Shown piece by piece: positions 23,504 to 32,080 of a stretch of DNA of 49,881 nt; position 1 is the first letter of the stretch, and the number at the start of each line of letters is the position of its first letter. A program made the position numbers and the translations under genes. This DNA comes from JAZRWQ01 sp045541395 (GTDB taxonomy: Bacteria > Bacillota > Clostridia > Oscillospirales > UMGS1783): contig JAZQIZ010000020.1 of the NCBI GenBank assembly GCA_045541395.1, positions 1 to 49,881 on the forward strand, in the 5' to 3' direction. Under the pieces are notes generated by a model. That model made no database searches. It was not told the origin of the DNA and saw only the letters and a program-made list of their open reading frames with translations.

Positions 23504-23531
23504 TGACATATGCCGCTAATAAGGCTATAAT
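23503..23531 (+). promoter_or_regulatory. Promoter of the second MATE gene, very short leader
   Basis: Consensus -35 TTGACA (23503-23508), 17-bp spacer and consensus -10 TATAAT (23526-23531). The transcript should begin near 23537, right at the SD AGAGGTG, so the 5' leader would be only about 13-15 nt. Confidence 0.85.
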
Positions 23532-23550
23532 TTTTTAAGAGGTGAAAGCA

Positions 23551-24906
23551 GTGGAAAGAAAAGAACAGTTAGGCAAAGCGCCAATAACTTCTCTTATAAT
23601 TAAATTTGCAATACCAACCATAATAAGTATGCTTATTTCTTCGGTGTATAATATAACCGACCAAATATTCATAGGCAATCTGGTTGGTATTTTAGGCAAC
23701 GGTGCAACCAACGTCTCCTTCCCTATTGTAACCCTTTCCACCGCCTGTTCGGTTCTTATCGGCGTTGGCACTGCCGCCAACTTCAATATCAGTATGGGCG
23801 CCAAAAACGAAGAAAAAGCAAAAAGCATTTTAGGCACAGGCCTTTGCCTTCTGCCACTTATAGGCCTTATTATCCTGGCGGCTGCCCTTATTTTTAAAGA
23901 GGATATTTTATATATCTGCGGTGCCACCGAAAAAGTCTTCCCTTACGCCATAAGGTATTTTTCCATAACCGCTATAGGCCTTCCCTTTTTGATCTTCTCC
24001 AACGGTGCCTCCCACCTCATAAGGGCCGACGGCAGCCCCACCTACTCTATGGGCTGTAATATTACAGGCGCCTGCCTTAATATTTTTCTTGACTGGCTGT
24101 TTATGTATAAATTTAATTTAGATATAGAAGGTGCCGCCTACGCCACCGTCATAAGCCAAATAATCGCCGCCCTTATTGCCTTCTGTTATTTCTTTAAATT
24201 TAAAACCTTTAAAATAACCCTTTCAATTTTGCGCCTCAAGGCTGAAAATATTTTAAAAATTTTTCGCCTCGGCGTGCCCAACTTTGTAAATCTTACAATT
24301 ATGATGCTTGTGAATATTGTTTTAAACAATACCCTTACCTCATACGGAAGTACGGATATTTACGGAAGCGATATCCCCCTGGCGGTTTCAGGTGTTGTGG
24401 CAAAGCTCAACAGTATTTTGGGGGCATTTACCGTAGGCCTTGCCCAGGGCTGTCAGCCTATTTTCAGCTATAATATGGGCGCCGAAAATTACGGAAGGGT
24501 CAAAAAAACCTACAAGACCGCGCTTTTTATTTCCCTCGGCTTCGGTATAATTTTCTTTTGCGCCTTTCAGCTTTTCCCGCGGCAAATCGTTTCAATTTTC
24601 GGCTCCGGAGACAAACTGTATTTTGAATTTGCCGTTAAGTATATGCGTATTTATATGATGATGGTTTGCGTTATGGGCGTTCAGCCCTTATCTATAAACT
24701 ATTTCTCCGGCACCGGCAATACCTCCAAAGGACTTTTCCTTTCTTTTTCAAGGCAGGGTCTGTTTCTTATTCCCCTTCTTATTATACTGCCAAGGTTCTT
24801 TGGCCTTAACGGAGTGCTTATAGCAGGCCCCGCAGCAGATTTTACCGCCTTTGTGTTTTCTCTTATACTGGTATTTCTAAGCTTCCGAAGCCTGAAAAAA
24901 GAATAA
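23551..24906 (+). CDS. MATE-family exporter 2
   Basis: 451 aa, about twelve hydrophobic helices. MATE signatures are FAIPTIISMLISSVYNITDQIFIG (seen as FAIPTIISML and NITDQIFIG) at the start and NGASHLIRADGSPTYSM and GAENYGRVKKTYK later. It belongs to the NorM/DinF-like group with a different N-terminus from the MATE protein at 2045. The start is GTG at 23551, seven bases after AGAGGTG. An upstream in-frame GTG at 23542 overlaps that SD and is less likely. It is expressed alone from a strong promoter. Export substrate unknown. Confidence 0.92.
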   Translation: MERKEQLGKAPITSLIIKFAIPTIISMLISSVYNITDQIFIGNLVGILGNGATNVSFPIVTLSTACSVLIGVGTAANFNISMGAKNEEKAKSILGTGLCLLPLIGLIILAAALIFKEDILYICGATEKVFPYAIRYFSITAIGLPFLIFSNGASHLIRADGSPTYSMGCNITGACLNIFLDWLFMYKFNLDIEGAAYATVISQIIAALIAFCYFFKFKTFKITLSILRLKAENILKIFRLGVPNFVNLTIMMLVNIVLNNTLTSYGSTDIYGSDIPLAVSGVVAKLNSILGAFTVGLAQGCQPIFSYNMGAENYGRVKKTYKTALFISLGFGIIFFCAFQLFPRQIVSIFGSGDKLYFEFAVKYMRIYMMMVCVMGVQPLSINYFSGTGNTSKGLFLSFSRQGLFLIPLLIILPRFFGLNGVLIAGPAADFTAFVFSLILVFLSFRSLKKE

Positions 24907-24914
24907 AAACTAAA

Positions 24915-24946
24915 AAACAAGCAGATCCACCTGCTTGTTTTTTCTT
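24915..24946. terminator. Bidirectional terminator between MATE 2 and the exonuclease gene
   Basis: A 10-bp stem (AAACAAGCAG / CTGCTTGTTT) with a 6-base loop, with A-run before and T-run after, shared by two convergent genes. Confidence 0.85.
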
Positions 24947-24950
24947 TTAC

Positions 24951-25092
24951 TTGCGCTCTGTGCTGTTTTTAGTCGGCAACTCGTTGCAATACCAATCCAT
25001 ATACTCACTGAATTTTATTTGCGCTCTGTACTATTTTTGAGCCTTGCAAGACATTCGTTGTAATACCATTCCATATACTCACTGAATTTTAT
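24951..25092 (-). repeat. Imperfect direct tandem duplication of a gene's 3' end
   Basis: Two contiguous copies of the exonuclease gene's 3' end: 24951-25018 (68 bp) and 25019-25092 (74 bp). Both begin TTGCGCTCTGT and end with the same stretch ACTCACTGAATTTTAT. In the gene direction both would end with NSTERK and a stop. The actual reading uses the copy nearer the gene, and its TAA (25015-25017) falls on the first bases of the outer copy. The two copies differ by about a dozen changes and a 6-bp length difference, so the event is not very recent. Confidence 0.85.
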
Positions 25093-25911
25093 GGTGCGGC
25101 GATGTATAAGCGTCCTGCCTCTCAGGTTAGTTTCCGGATCACCCGAAAGGAAGAAGGTATTGCCGCAGTCACATTCAATTTTGGCAAGGCGCTTGGTGCG
25201 TTTCTGGGGTATCCAATCCTCCAATTTAATATTATGCTTCTTTTTGCAAACAGGGCAATAGAAGGTATTTACTCTGCGGCTCAAAAACGCCTGATCCACG
25301 TTCCTGAAGGAGCCGAAATATTCACCCTTAATGCAAACCTTTACCCTCTTAAGCTCGGTATACTCTTCAATGCCCTTTTTAAGATCAAGATGAGAGCAAA
25401 CAAGGGCGGTATAGTTGGCGTCATTCCCTGCATCGTGTACAGGGGCGGTCTCTTCAATTTCAAAGTGAGCCATAGCCGCCGAAAGGGAGCAAACGTTAAA
25501 GTCACCTGTTATTTGTTTATTGTAAATATACTGAAGGTTGTACCAATCGGGTATCCAACTGCAATCCATTTTATGTTTTTTCAGATTGCTTATTAAAACC
25601 TCACGGTCGGAGCCGCCCCAGGTCATAAACACGCAGTCCTTTGAGCAGAAGGCCTTAAAGCGGTCTATCACGTCCCAGAAATAATCCCCTTCCTGAATCT
25701 GCTTGAAGCTAAGGCCCGTAAGACGGGCAACGGTCCTGTGGAGCTTCCGGTAATATGCAGGGGCAACGCACTCACAAAAAGAGCCGCAGACCTCTCCATT
25801 CTTATTAAGCTTTACAGCGCCTATCTGAATTATCTCTGCGGGAAGCCCCTTAACCTTAAAGGAGCGGGACTCGGGAGAGTTCCATTCCATATCAAGTATA
25901 ATATAATTCAC
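25015..25911 (-). CDS. DEDDh 3'-5' exonuclease with C-terminal zinc-binding region
   Basis: 298 aa. The DnaQ-like/KapD-type exonuclease fold: ExoI LDMEWN (Asp7, Glu9), ExoII around WGGSDREVL, and ExoIII HDAGNDA (His and Asp), i.e. a DEDDh set. It should remove nucleotides from 3' ends of DNA or RNA with two metal ions. The second half has CPVCKKKH and CDCG, a probable zinc ribbon. Cellular role unknown. ATG at 25911, promoter at 25943-25972, divergent from the trpB T-box unit. The C-terminus lies in a tandemly duplicated segment. Confidence 0.88.
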   Translation of the reverse strand: MNYIILDMEWNSPESRSFKVKGLPAEIIQIGAVKLNKNGEVCGSFCECVAPAYYRKLHRTVARLTGLSFKQIQEGDYFWDVIDRFKAFCSKDCVFMTWGGSDREVLISNLKKHKMDCSWIPDWYNLQYIYNKQITGDFNVCSLSAAMAHFEIEETAPVHDAGNDANYTALVCSHLDLKKGIEEYTELKRVKVCIKGEYFGSFRNVDQAFLSRRVNTFYCPVCKKKHNIKLEDWIPQKRTKRLAKIECDCGNTFFLSGDPETNLRGRTLIHRRTIKFSEYMEWYYNECLARLKNSTERK

Positions 25912-25942
25912 GTCTATCCTCTATTCTTTCTTTATCTTATAT

Positions 25943-25972
25943 ATTATACAATAAATCCTTCCCATAAGGCAA
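25943..25972 (-). promoter_or_regulatory. Promoter of the exonuclease gene
   Basis: Minus strand: -35 TTGCCT (25967-25972), 18-bp spacer, perfect -10 TATAAT (25943-25948). Its -35 box is only eight bases from the -35 of the divergent trpB promoter. Confidence 0.7.
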
Positions 25973-25980
25973 GAGTGCTA

Positions 25981-26009
25981 TTGACAAAAGGGCGGCAAGG
26001 TGTTAAAAT
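25981..26009 (+). promoter_or_regulatory. Promoter of the trpB T-box unit
   Basis: Consensus -35 TTGACA (25981-25986), 17-bp spacer, -10 TAAAAT (26004-26009). Confidence 0.8.
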
Positions 26010-26015
26010 AATTTC

Positions 26016-26291
26016 AAATTATAAACCGTTGAAGCGGAAGTAAAAGCAGTTATGCCCAAACAGAGAGTCTGCGTTGGTGGAAGTCAGGCGGGAAACAGGC
26101 TGTTAAATGGGCCGCGGAGGGTGCAGTCAAATGCCAACTTTGGCAGAGTATTCTGCAACGTGCCTGCATACGTAAGTTGCAAAGGGTATGTTGGTACCCT
26201 GTAAGTGCATAGGGATAGCCTATGAATTCAAGGTGGCACCGCGGATAATTAATTATTCGTCCTTGGCAGTTGTTCTGCTGAGGATTTTTTT
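26016..26291 (+). promoter_or_regulatory. T-box riboswitch 3, specifier UGG (Trp)
   Basis: Stem I: lower stem GCGG with CCGC, E-loop side AAGTAAA, stem AGCAG with CTGTT, AGAGAG bulge (26062-26067), GTTGGTGGAA apical loop. The specifier is TGG at 26108-26110 in the 7-base loop AAATGGG. The T-box sequence AGGTGGCACCGCGG is at 26231-26244. Its TGGC bulge pairs with a GCCA tRNA end, matching the G discriminator of bacterial tRNA-Trp, an independent check on the specifier. The terminator is a 10-bp stem (26260-26269 with 26275-26284) and seven Ts. Low charged tRNA-Trp should open trpB expression. Confidence 0.93.
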
Positions 26292-26304
26292 ATTGGAGGC
26301 CAAA

Positions 26305-26334
26305 ATGTTGCTTGATTTTCGATGGCGAAGCTAA
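26305..26334 (+). other. Nine-codon ORF with SD and one Trp codon
   Basis: GGAGG at 26296-26300 is followed, four bases later, by ATG and a nine-residue frame MLLDFRWRS ending TAA (26332-26334). It lies between the T-box terminator and trpB. It may be a translated leader peptide or chance. The SD-ATG spacing is rather short. Confidence 0.3.
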
Positions 26335-26377
26335 GGTTTAGTTACTTACCACAAATATAATTTCGGAGGAATTTAAT

Positions 26378-27595
26378 ATGATACTCAATAACGTTGATTT
26401 TGAAACCTATTTTAATAACTATCCCGATAATAACGGCTATTTCGGCAAATACGGCGGCGTGTTTGTAGATGATAAGCTTAAAAAGGCTATGGCCGAAATT
26501 ACCGAAGCTTACTTTTCCATTTGCCAATCCAGAAAGTTTATTGCGGAGCTCAGAAGAATAAGAAAGGAATTTCAGGGCAGGCCTACTCCCATTACCCATC
26601 TTGAGCGCCTTTCCAACTCCTTAGGCAACGTTCAGCTTTACGCCAAGAGAGAGGACTTAAACCATTCCGGCGCCCATAAGCTTAACCACTGCATGGGCGA
26701 AGCCCTTCTTGCTTCCTATATGGGCAAAAAGAAGGTTATTGCCGAAACCGGCGCAGGCCAGCACGGTGTTGCTCTGGCTACTGCCGCTGCTTACTTTGGC
26801 CTTCAGTGTGATATTTATATGGGCTCTGTAGATATTAAGAAGCAGGCCCCCAACGTTGCAAGAATGAAGATACTCGGCGCCAACGTAATTGAAGTTACTC
26901 ACGGCCTGCAGACCTTAAAGGAAGCTGTTGACGCCGCTTTTGACGCCTACTCCAAGGAATATAACGATGCTATTTACTGCATCGGCTCGGTTCTCGGCCC
27001 TCACCCCTTCCCTATGATGGTCCGCGATTTCCAGAGCGTTGTAGGCGAAGAAGCAAGAGAGCAGTTTATTGAAATGACAGGCCATCTGCCTAACTCTATC
27101 GTTGCCTGTGTTGGCGGCGGCTCCAATGCGGCAGGCCTTTTTGCAGGCTTCCTTAACGACCCTGTTGATATTTACGGTATTGAGCCCTTGGGCCGCGGCC
27201 CCAAGCTGGGTGACCATGCCGCAAGCTTAAAATACGGCACCGAAGGCATTATGCACGGCTTTAACTCCATTATGCTTAAGGACGAAAACGGCGAGCCCGC
27301 TCCCGTTTACTCCGTTGCTTCCGGCCTTGACTATCCCTCCTCCGGCCCCGAACACGCCTTCTTACAGGAAATAGGCCGCGTTAAGTATGACGTTATAGAC
27401 GACGAGGAAACTATTGACGCATTCTTCAAGCTTTCCCGCTTAGAAGGTATTATCCCTGCCATAGAAAGCGCCCACGCCGTTGCTTACGGTATGAAGCTCG
27501 CCAAAACTATGGAGCACGGCTCTGTGCTTATAAACCTTTCCGGCAGAGGCGACAAGGATATGGATTATGTAATAGAAAACTACGGCATCCGCTAA
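26378..27595 (+). CDS. trpB: Tryptophan synthase beta subunit, orphan TrpB
   Basis: 405 aa PLP enzyme joining indole and serine to tryptophan. The PLP lysine is Lys101 in NHSGAHKLNH (most TrpB have HKxN-N; here the residue after Asn103 is His). Catalytic Glu123 is in AETGAGQHG, and the phosphate loop GGGSN is at 246-250. GLDYPSSGPEHAFL and a closing NLSGRGDKDMDYV are also typical. Length is normal. There is no trpA or other trp gene beside it, and it is alone behind a Trp T-box, which suggests use of free indole. ATG has SD CGGAGG. Confidence 0.95.
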   Translation: MILNNVDFETYFNNYPDNNGYFGKYGGVFVDDKLKKAMAEITEAYFSICQSRKFIAELRRIRKEFQGRPTPITHLERLSNSLGNVQLYAKREDLNHSGAHKLNHCMGEALLASYMGKKKVIAETGAGQHGVALATAAAYFGLQCDIYMGSVDIKKQAPNVARMKILGANVIEVTHGLQTLKEAVDAAFDAYSKEYNDAIYCIGSVLGPHPFPMMVRDFQSVVGEEAREQFIEMTGHLPNSIVACVGGGSNAAGLFAGFLNDPVDIYGIEPLGRGPKLGDHAASLKYGTEGIMHGFNSIMLKDENGEPAPVYSVASGLDYPSSGPEHAFLQEIGRVKYDVIDDEETIDAFFKLSRLEGIIPAIESAHAVAYGMKLAKTMEHGSVLINLSGRGDKDMDYVIENYGIR

Positions 27596-27640
27596 ACTCG
27601 GCAAAAAAGGATTAGGAATATTCGAAAGAAAAGATAATAA

Positions 27641-27670
27641 AAAATGAGTAGTCGGATGACTACTCATTTT
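27641..27670. terminator. Terminator overlapping the end of the 100-aa lipoprotein gene
   Basis: A 13-bp perfect stem (arm AAAATGAGTAGTC) with loop GGAT. The minus-strand side continues into TTTTTTATTATC, so it mainly ends the lipoprotein gene, whose stop codon is in the stem. It may also stop trpB transcripts. Confidence 0.8.
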
Positions 27671-27962
27671 CGTTGTCGGTTAAAACTGAGGAGGAGGGAG
27701 CTAAAATATCGTCTTCGTCGGTTTGGGGTTTTTCGGTTACGGCGTCCTTTAGATCCTCGGCGGCGCTGTCTACTGCGCTGCCCATACTTGAGGCGCCTTC
27801 TTCAACGTCGCTTATAATGTCGCTTACCATACCGGAAGACATGCTCTGTGAGGGCTTACTGCTCTGATTAGAGGAGGAGGGCTTGGTACGGGAACAGCCG
27901 CAGCCTGCAAAGGCGCAAAGGCAAAGTGTAAGCATTAAAGCTATAGCTACTGATTTTTTCAT
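27660..27962 (-). CDS. Small lipoprotein, Ser-rich
   Basis: 100 aa. A signal peptide ends in the lipobox AFAGC (Cys at about 21), followed by a second CGCS and a Ser/Asn/Gln/Lys-rich linker, then an acidic Asp/Glu/Ser tail. Probably anchored on the outer face of the membrane. No family recognised and no catalytic motif. It is monocistronic, convergent with trpB. SD GGAG is present before the ATG. Confidence 0.75.
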   Translation of the reverse strand: MKKSVAIALMLTLCLCAFAGCGCSRTKPSSSNQSSKPSQSMSSGMVSDIISDVEEGASSMGSAVDSAAEDLKDAVTEKPQTDEDDILAPSSSVLTDNENE

Positions 27963-28012
27963 AGAAATTACTCCTTAACGTAATATGGTTCGCAATTAGT
28001 TTTTGTGATTCC

Positions 28013-28042
28013 TTGACAATTATTCATATAATTTTATATAAT
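28013..28042 (+). promoter_or_regulatory. Promoter of the mnmE-mnmG-rsmG operon
   Basis: Consensus -35 TTGACA (28013-28018), 18-bp spacer, consensus -10 TATAAT (28037-28042) in a very AT-rich stretch. Confidence 0.8.
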
Positions 28043-28075
28043 ATTATATTATGAATATTTTTCTTTGGAGGAAAA

Positions 28076-29422
28076 ATGGGAAAGACTGTGTTTGCCCTTA
28101 TTACAGCGCCTCAGAGGGCGGCTGTTGGGGTTATAAGAATAAGCGGCCCTGAGGCCCTTGAAACAACCAAAAAGCTTTTTTCAAATTCAAATAAATTAAG
28201 CCCCAACAAGGCCGTATACGGCAACCTTACTTACAAGGGCGCCTTTTTAGACAGCTGTATTGTAACCTATTTTAAGGGGCCTCATTCCTATACCGGCGAG
28301 GACGTTATTGAAATTTCCTGCCACGGCTCCTTAAGCGTTATAAAGGCTGTAAGCGACGCCCTTATAGATACTGGGCTTTCGGTTGCGGCGGGAGGCGAAT
28401 TTACAAAGAGGGCCTTTTTAAACGGCAAGCTTGATCTTACACAGGCCGAGGCGGTAATGGAGCTTATTGATTCCACCACCGACGCACAGCGCAGAGCGGC
28501 TACCGCCCATTTAGGCGGCGCCACCTACAGGGCAATAGAGGATATAAGAAGCAGTCTTATAGATATTGCGGCATTTTTATCGGCCTTTGTTGATTACCCT
28601 GACGAGGAAATAGAGGAGCTTTCCTATAATAATATAGAAACCGCCCTTACCGGGGCTTTAGAGAAGACCGAGACCCTTTACAAAAACGCCCTTGCAGGCG
28701 CGGTTATAAAGGACGGGGTAAACACCGCCATATTAGGCAGAACAAACGCGGGAAAATCCAGCCTGATGAATCTGCTTTCGGGGTACAGGCGCTCTATTGT
28801 TACCGACCTTGAGGGCACCACCCGTGATATTATTGAAAACACTGTGGAGCTTGGGGCTGTAAAGCTTAATTTATCCGACACGGCAGGGCTGAGGGAAACC
28901 GAAAACCTTGCGGAGCGTATTGGCATTGAAATGAGCCAAAGCGCCGCCCAAAGCGCCGCCCTTTGCCTTTGTGTGTTTGATCTTTCAAGGCCCCTTTCAA
29001 AGGACGATCTTCACCTTGAAGAGCTTACAAGGGAGGCTAAGCGCATTGGTGTGTTTAACAAGACCGACCTTGAAAAGCGCGCCGATACAAAAGAGCTTGA
29101 AGAGAAATTCAGCCACAGGGTGTATATAAGCGCCAAGGAAGGCACGGGCAAGGAGGAGCTTACAGAAATTATTAACCAAATGTTTTTAAGTGAGCTTTCC
29201 GATTCCCAGGACGCTATTTTGTCCTTAAGACAGCAGTCTCAGCTTAAAATTATGATAGACGAGCTTAACGGGGCCCTTGAGGCCTTAAGGGCAGGCTTTA
29301 CCTTAGACGCCGTTGGCATCTGCATAGACGGGGTGATAGACGCCGCAGGAGCCATAACAGGCAAGAACGTAAGCGAGGATACGGTACACCGTATATTTGA
29401 AAGATTTTGCGTAGGCAAATAG
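28076..29422 (+). CDS. mnmE: tRNA modification GTPase MnmE (TrmE)
   Basis: 448 aa. With MnmG it installs the carboxymethylaminomethyl group (cmnm5) at wobble U34 of tRNAs. The N-terminal tetrahydrofolate-binding domain has GVIRISGP and SYTGEDVIEISCHG. A central G domain holds the P-loop GRTNAGKSS near 221-229, then TTRDI and DTAGLRE. The C-terminus ends FCVGK, close to the canonical F-C-I-G-K. Full length. First gene of the operon, with mnmG 10 bp downstream. SD TTGGAGG is present. Confidence 0.97.
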   Translation: MGKTVFALITAPQRAAVGVIRISGPEALETTKKLFSNSNKLSPNKAVYGNLTYKGAFLDSCIVTYFKGPHSYTGEDVIEISCHGSLSVIKAVSDALIDTGLSVAAGGEFTKRAFLNGKLDLTQAEAVMELIDSTTDAQRRAATAHLGGATYRAIEDIRSSLIDIAAFLSAFVDYPDEEIEELSYNNIETALTGALEKTETLYKNALAGAVIKDGVNTAILGRTNAGKSSLMNLLSGYRRSIVTDLEGTTRDIIENTVELGAVKLNLSDTAGLRETENLAERIGIEMSQSAAQSAALCLCVFDLSRPLSKDDLHLEELTREAKRIGVFNKTDLEKRADTKELEEKFSHRVYISAKEGTGKEELTEIINQMFLSELSDSQDAILSLRQQSQLKIMIDELNGALEALRAGFTLDAVGICIDGVIDAAGAITGKNVSEDTVHRIFERFCVGK

Positions 29423-29431
29423 GAGGAAAAG

Positions 29432-31300
29432 ATGGTATACAATGCAGGCAGCTATGACGTTGCCGTTATAGGCGCAGGCCACGCGGGAATTGAAGCCGCA
29501 CTTGCCTGTGCGAGAATGGGCCTTAAAACCATTATTTTTACAATAAACTTAGATGCTGTCGGCAATATGCCCTGCAACCCTTCCATAGGCGGTACCGCAA
29601 AGGGCCATCTTGTTAGGGAGATAGACGCCTTAGGCGGGCAAATGGGCAAGGCGGCAGATATGACCTTTTTGCAATCCCGTATGCTCAACCGCGGCAAAGG
29701 GCCTGCGGTACATTCTTTAAGGGCCCAGATAGACCGAAGGGCTTATCAGACCCTTATGAAGCACACCCTTGAAAAATGCGAAAACCTTGTTTTGAGACAA
29801 GGCGAGGTTATTGATATAGAAACCAAAGATGGCAAGGTAACGGCGGTTATAACCAACACCGGCGGCCGCTATGAGGTAAAGGCGGCTATTATTGCTTCGG
29901 GCACCTTCCTTTGCGCTAAAATTATTATTGGCGAAACGGTAATTTCCTCCGGCCCCGACGGTATGCAGGCGGCAAACGGCCTTACAAAGGCTTTGGAAGG
30001 CCTTGGTGTCTCAATGCGCCGCTTTAAAACAGGTACGCCCTGCCGTTTACTGCGCAGTTCAGTTGACTTCTCGCAGATGGAGGAGCAATACGGAGATGAC
30101 CCAATAACCCCCTTCTCCTTTGACAGTAAGCCGGAAAGAGGCAACAGCCATATTTGTCACCTTGTTTATACCAACGAGCAGACCCACAAGGTAATAAGAG
30201 AGAACTTTCACCGTTCGCCCCTGTTTTCGGGTGTTATAGAGGGGGTTGGCCCCCGCTACTGCCCCAGTATTGAAGATAAGGTGCGCCGTTTTGCAGATAA
30301 GGAAAGGCATCAGCTGTTTTTAGAGCCTATGGGCGCTGATACGGAAGAAATGTATTTACAAGGCTTTTCCTCTTCCCTGCCGGAGGACGTACAGGAGCAG
30401 ATGCTCCATACCCTTAAGGGCTTGGAAAATGCAATAGTTATGCGTACAGCCTACGCCATTGAGTATGACTGTGTTGACCCGACCGAGCTTAAAAACACCC
30501 TTGAGTTTAAAAATATAGAAGGGCTGTACGGCGCAGGTCAGTTTAACGGCTCCTCGGGCTATGAGGAGGCGGCAGCACAGGGCCTTTACGCGGGCATTAA
30601 CGCCGCTTTGAAAATTACAGGCAAGGAGCCCTTGATACTTGACCGCTCCACAAGCTATATAGGCACTTTAGTAGACGATCTTGTTACCAAAGGCACCAAC
30701 GAGCCTTACAGGATGATGACCTCCAGAAGCGAATACCGCCTGCTTCTCAGGCAGGACAATGCCGATTACCGCCTAACCCCCATTGGTTACAAATTAGGGC
30801 TTATAAGCCGGGAAAGATATAGCCGTTTCCTTAAAAAGTGGGAGCTTATAAAGGAAGAAACCGAAAGGGTTAGCGCCCTTAATTTATCTCCTTCCCAAAC
30901 CCTGCAGGATATTCTAAAGGAAAACGGCTCTACTCCCTTACAAAGCGGTGTTAAGCTTTCAGAGCTTATTAAGCGCCCCGAGCTTTCCTATAATATTCTT
31001 GCCCCTGTAGATAAAGATAGGCCCTTGCTTCCCAATGATATTACCGAGCAGGTTGAAATAGGCCTTAAATACGACGGCTATATTAAACGTCAGCTTATGC
31101 AGGTGGAGGCCTTTAAGAAAATGGAGCAAAAGCGCCTTCCCGAAACTATTAATTACGAGGAAATAGAAGGCCTTAGAATTGAAGCAAGGCAGAAGCTTTC
31201 AAAGATCCGCCCCGAAAACTTAGGCCAGGCAGGCCGTATTTCAGGTGTTTCCCCTGCGGATATTTCGGTGCTTATAATTTGGCTTGAGAGGAACAAATGA
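29432..31300 (+). CDS. mnmG: tRNA uridine-5-carboxymethylaminomethyl modification enzyme MnmG (GidA)
   Basis: 622 aa, the normal family length. It is the FAD-dependent partner of MnmE. The dinucleotide-binding motif GAGHAGIEAALA is at about 15-26, NPSIGG(T)AKGHLVREIDALGG follows (seen as NPSIGG and AKGHLVREIDALGG), and GLYGAGQFNGSSGYEEAAAQG is a signature of the C-terminal half. SD AGGAGG precedes the ATG. It overlaps rsmG by four bases (ATGA). Confidence 0.97.
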   Translation: MVYNAGSYDVAVIGAGHAGIEAALACARMGLKTIIFTINLDAVGNMPCNPSIGGTAKGHLVREIDALGGQMGKAADMTFLQSRMLNRGKGPAVHSLRAQIDRRAYQTLMKHTLEKCENLVLRQGEVIDIETKDGKVTAVITNTGGRYEVKAAIIASGTFLCAKIIIGETVISSGPDGMQAANGLTKALEGLGVSMRRFKTGTPCRLLRSSVDFSQMEEQYGDDPITPFSFDSKPERGNSHICHLVYTNEQTHKVIRENFHRSPLFSGVIEGVGPRYCPSIEDKVRRFADKERHQLFLEPMGADTEEMYLQGFSSSLPEDVQEQMLHTLKGLENAIVMRTAYAIEYDCVDPTELKNTLEFKNIEGLYGAGQFNGSSGYEEAAAQGLYAGINAALKITGKEPLILDRSTSYIGTLVDDLVTKGTNEPYRMMTSRSEYRLLLRQDNADYRLTPIGYKLGLISRERYSRFLKKWELIKEETERVSALNLSPSQTLQDILKENGSTPLQSGVKLSELIKRPELSYNILAPVDKDRPLLPNDITEQVEIGLKYDGYIKRQLMQVEAFKKMEQKRLPETINYEEIEGLRIEARQKLSKIRPENLGQAGRISGVSPADISVLIIWLERNK

Positions 31301-31992
31301 ATATAAAAGAAATTGCATTAAATTACGGCGTAGATATTCCCGATGAGGGTATATTCCAAAGATTTGCCGATTACCTTTATACTGAAAATCAGAAAATGGA
31401 CCTTACCGCCATTAAGGAAAAGGCCGATATTTTTGAAAAGCACTTTTTAGACAGCCTTGCCCCCATAAAGCACGGCCTTATAAAAGAAAACGCCAAGGTT
31501 ATAGATATAGGCTGCGGCGCAGGCTTTCCTTCCCTGCCTATATTCTTTGCAAGAAGGGATATTTCCCTTACCTGCCTTGACAGCCTTACAAAGCGCATAG
31601 ACTTTATAAACAGGTTTGCCAAATTTGAAGGCCTTAAGCTTGAGGCCATAAGCGCAAGAGCCGAGGAGCTTGCCAAAAAGGAAGAATACCGCCAGCAATA
31701 CGATATTTGCCTTTCCCGTGCCGTGGCTTCCCTGCCTGTACTGTGTGAGCTTTGCCTGCCCTTTGTTAAGGTTGGCGGCTTGTTCGTTGCCCTTAAGGGC
31801 CCTGCGGCTTATGAGGAGCTTGAAAAGGGGCAAAACGCCATTAAGCTTTTAGGCGGCGCCTTTAAAGAAATTATACCCTGCGGTTTTGAGGGGGATATGT
31901 CCGGCCACTGCCTTGTGGTTATAGAAAAGGTTAAAAACACCCATATTTCTTACCCTCGGCGCTATAACCGTATTTCAAAAAACCCCTTATAA
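31297..31992 (+). CDS. rsmG: 16S rRNA (guanine-527-N7)-methyltransferase RsmG (GidB)
   Basis: 231 aa. The SAM-binding motif VIDIGCGAGFPSLPI is at about 69-83, with LDSLTKRIDFI and SRAVASLPVLCE typical of RsmG. It methylates G527 in the 530 loop of 16S rRNA. It overlaps mnmG by four bases, and the operon ends at the terminator 32021-32055. The mnmE-mnmG-rsmG order is the standard origin-near arrangement. Confidence 0.96.
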   Translation: MNIKEIALNYGVDIPDEGIFQRFADYLYTENQKMDLTAIKEKADIFEKHFLDSLAPIKHGLIKENAKVIDIGCGAGFPSLPIFFARRDISLTCLDSLTKRIDFINRFAKFEGLKLEAISARAEELAKKEEYRQQYDICLSRAVASLPVLCELCLPFVKVGGLFVALKGPAAYEELEKGQNAIKLLGGAFKEIIPCGFEGDMSGHCLVVIEKVKNTHISYPRRYNRISKNPL

Positions 31993-32020
31993 CCAATTAA
32001 ATCGGCAAGTTGCCTTAATT

Positions 32021-32055
32021 TTCCCCATACCTTTTGGCGTATGGGGAATTTTTTT
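32021..32055 (+). terminator. Terminator of the mnmE-mnmG-rsmG operon
   Basis: A 10-bp stem (TTCCCCATAC / GTATGGGGAA) with an 8-base loop followed by a run of T. It separates rsmG from the parB-like gene. Confidence 0.9.
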
Positions 32056-32080
32056 GCCCTTTTTTGTAAAACGCTTTTTC

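Noticed and set aside
25102..25596. 164-codon plus-strand frame opposite the exonuclease
   Set aside because: Overlaps a gene with clear DEDDh motifs and has no SD.
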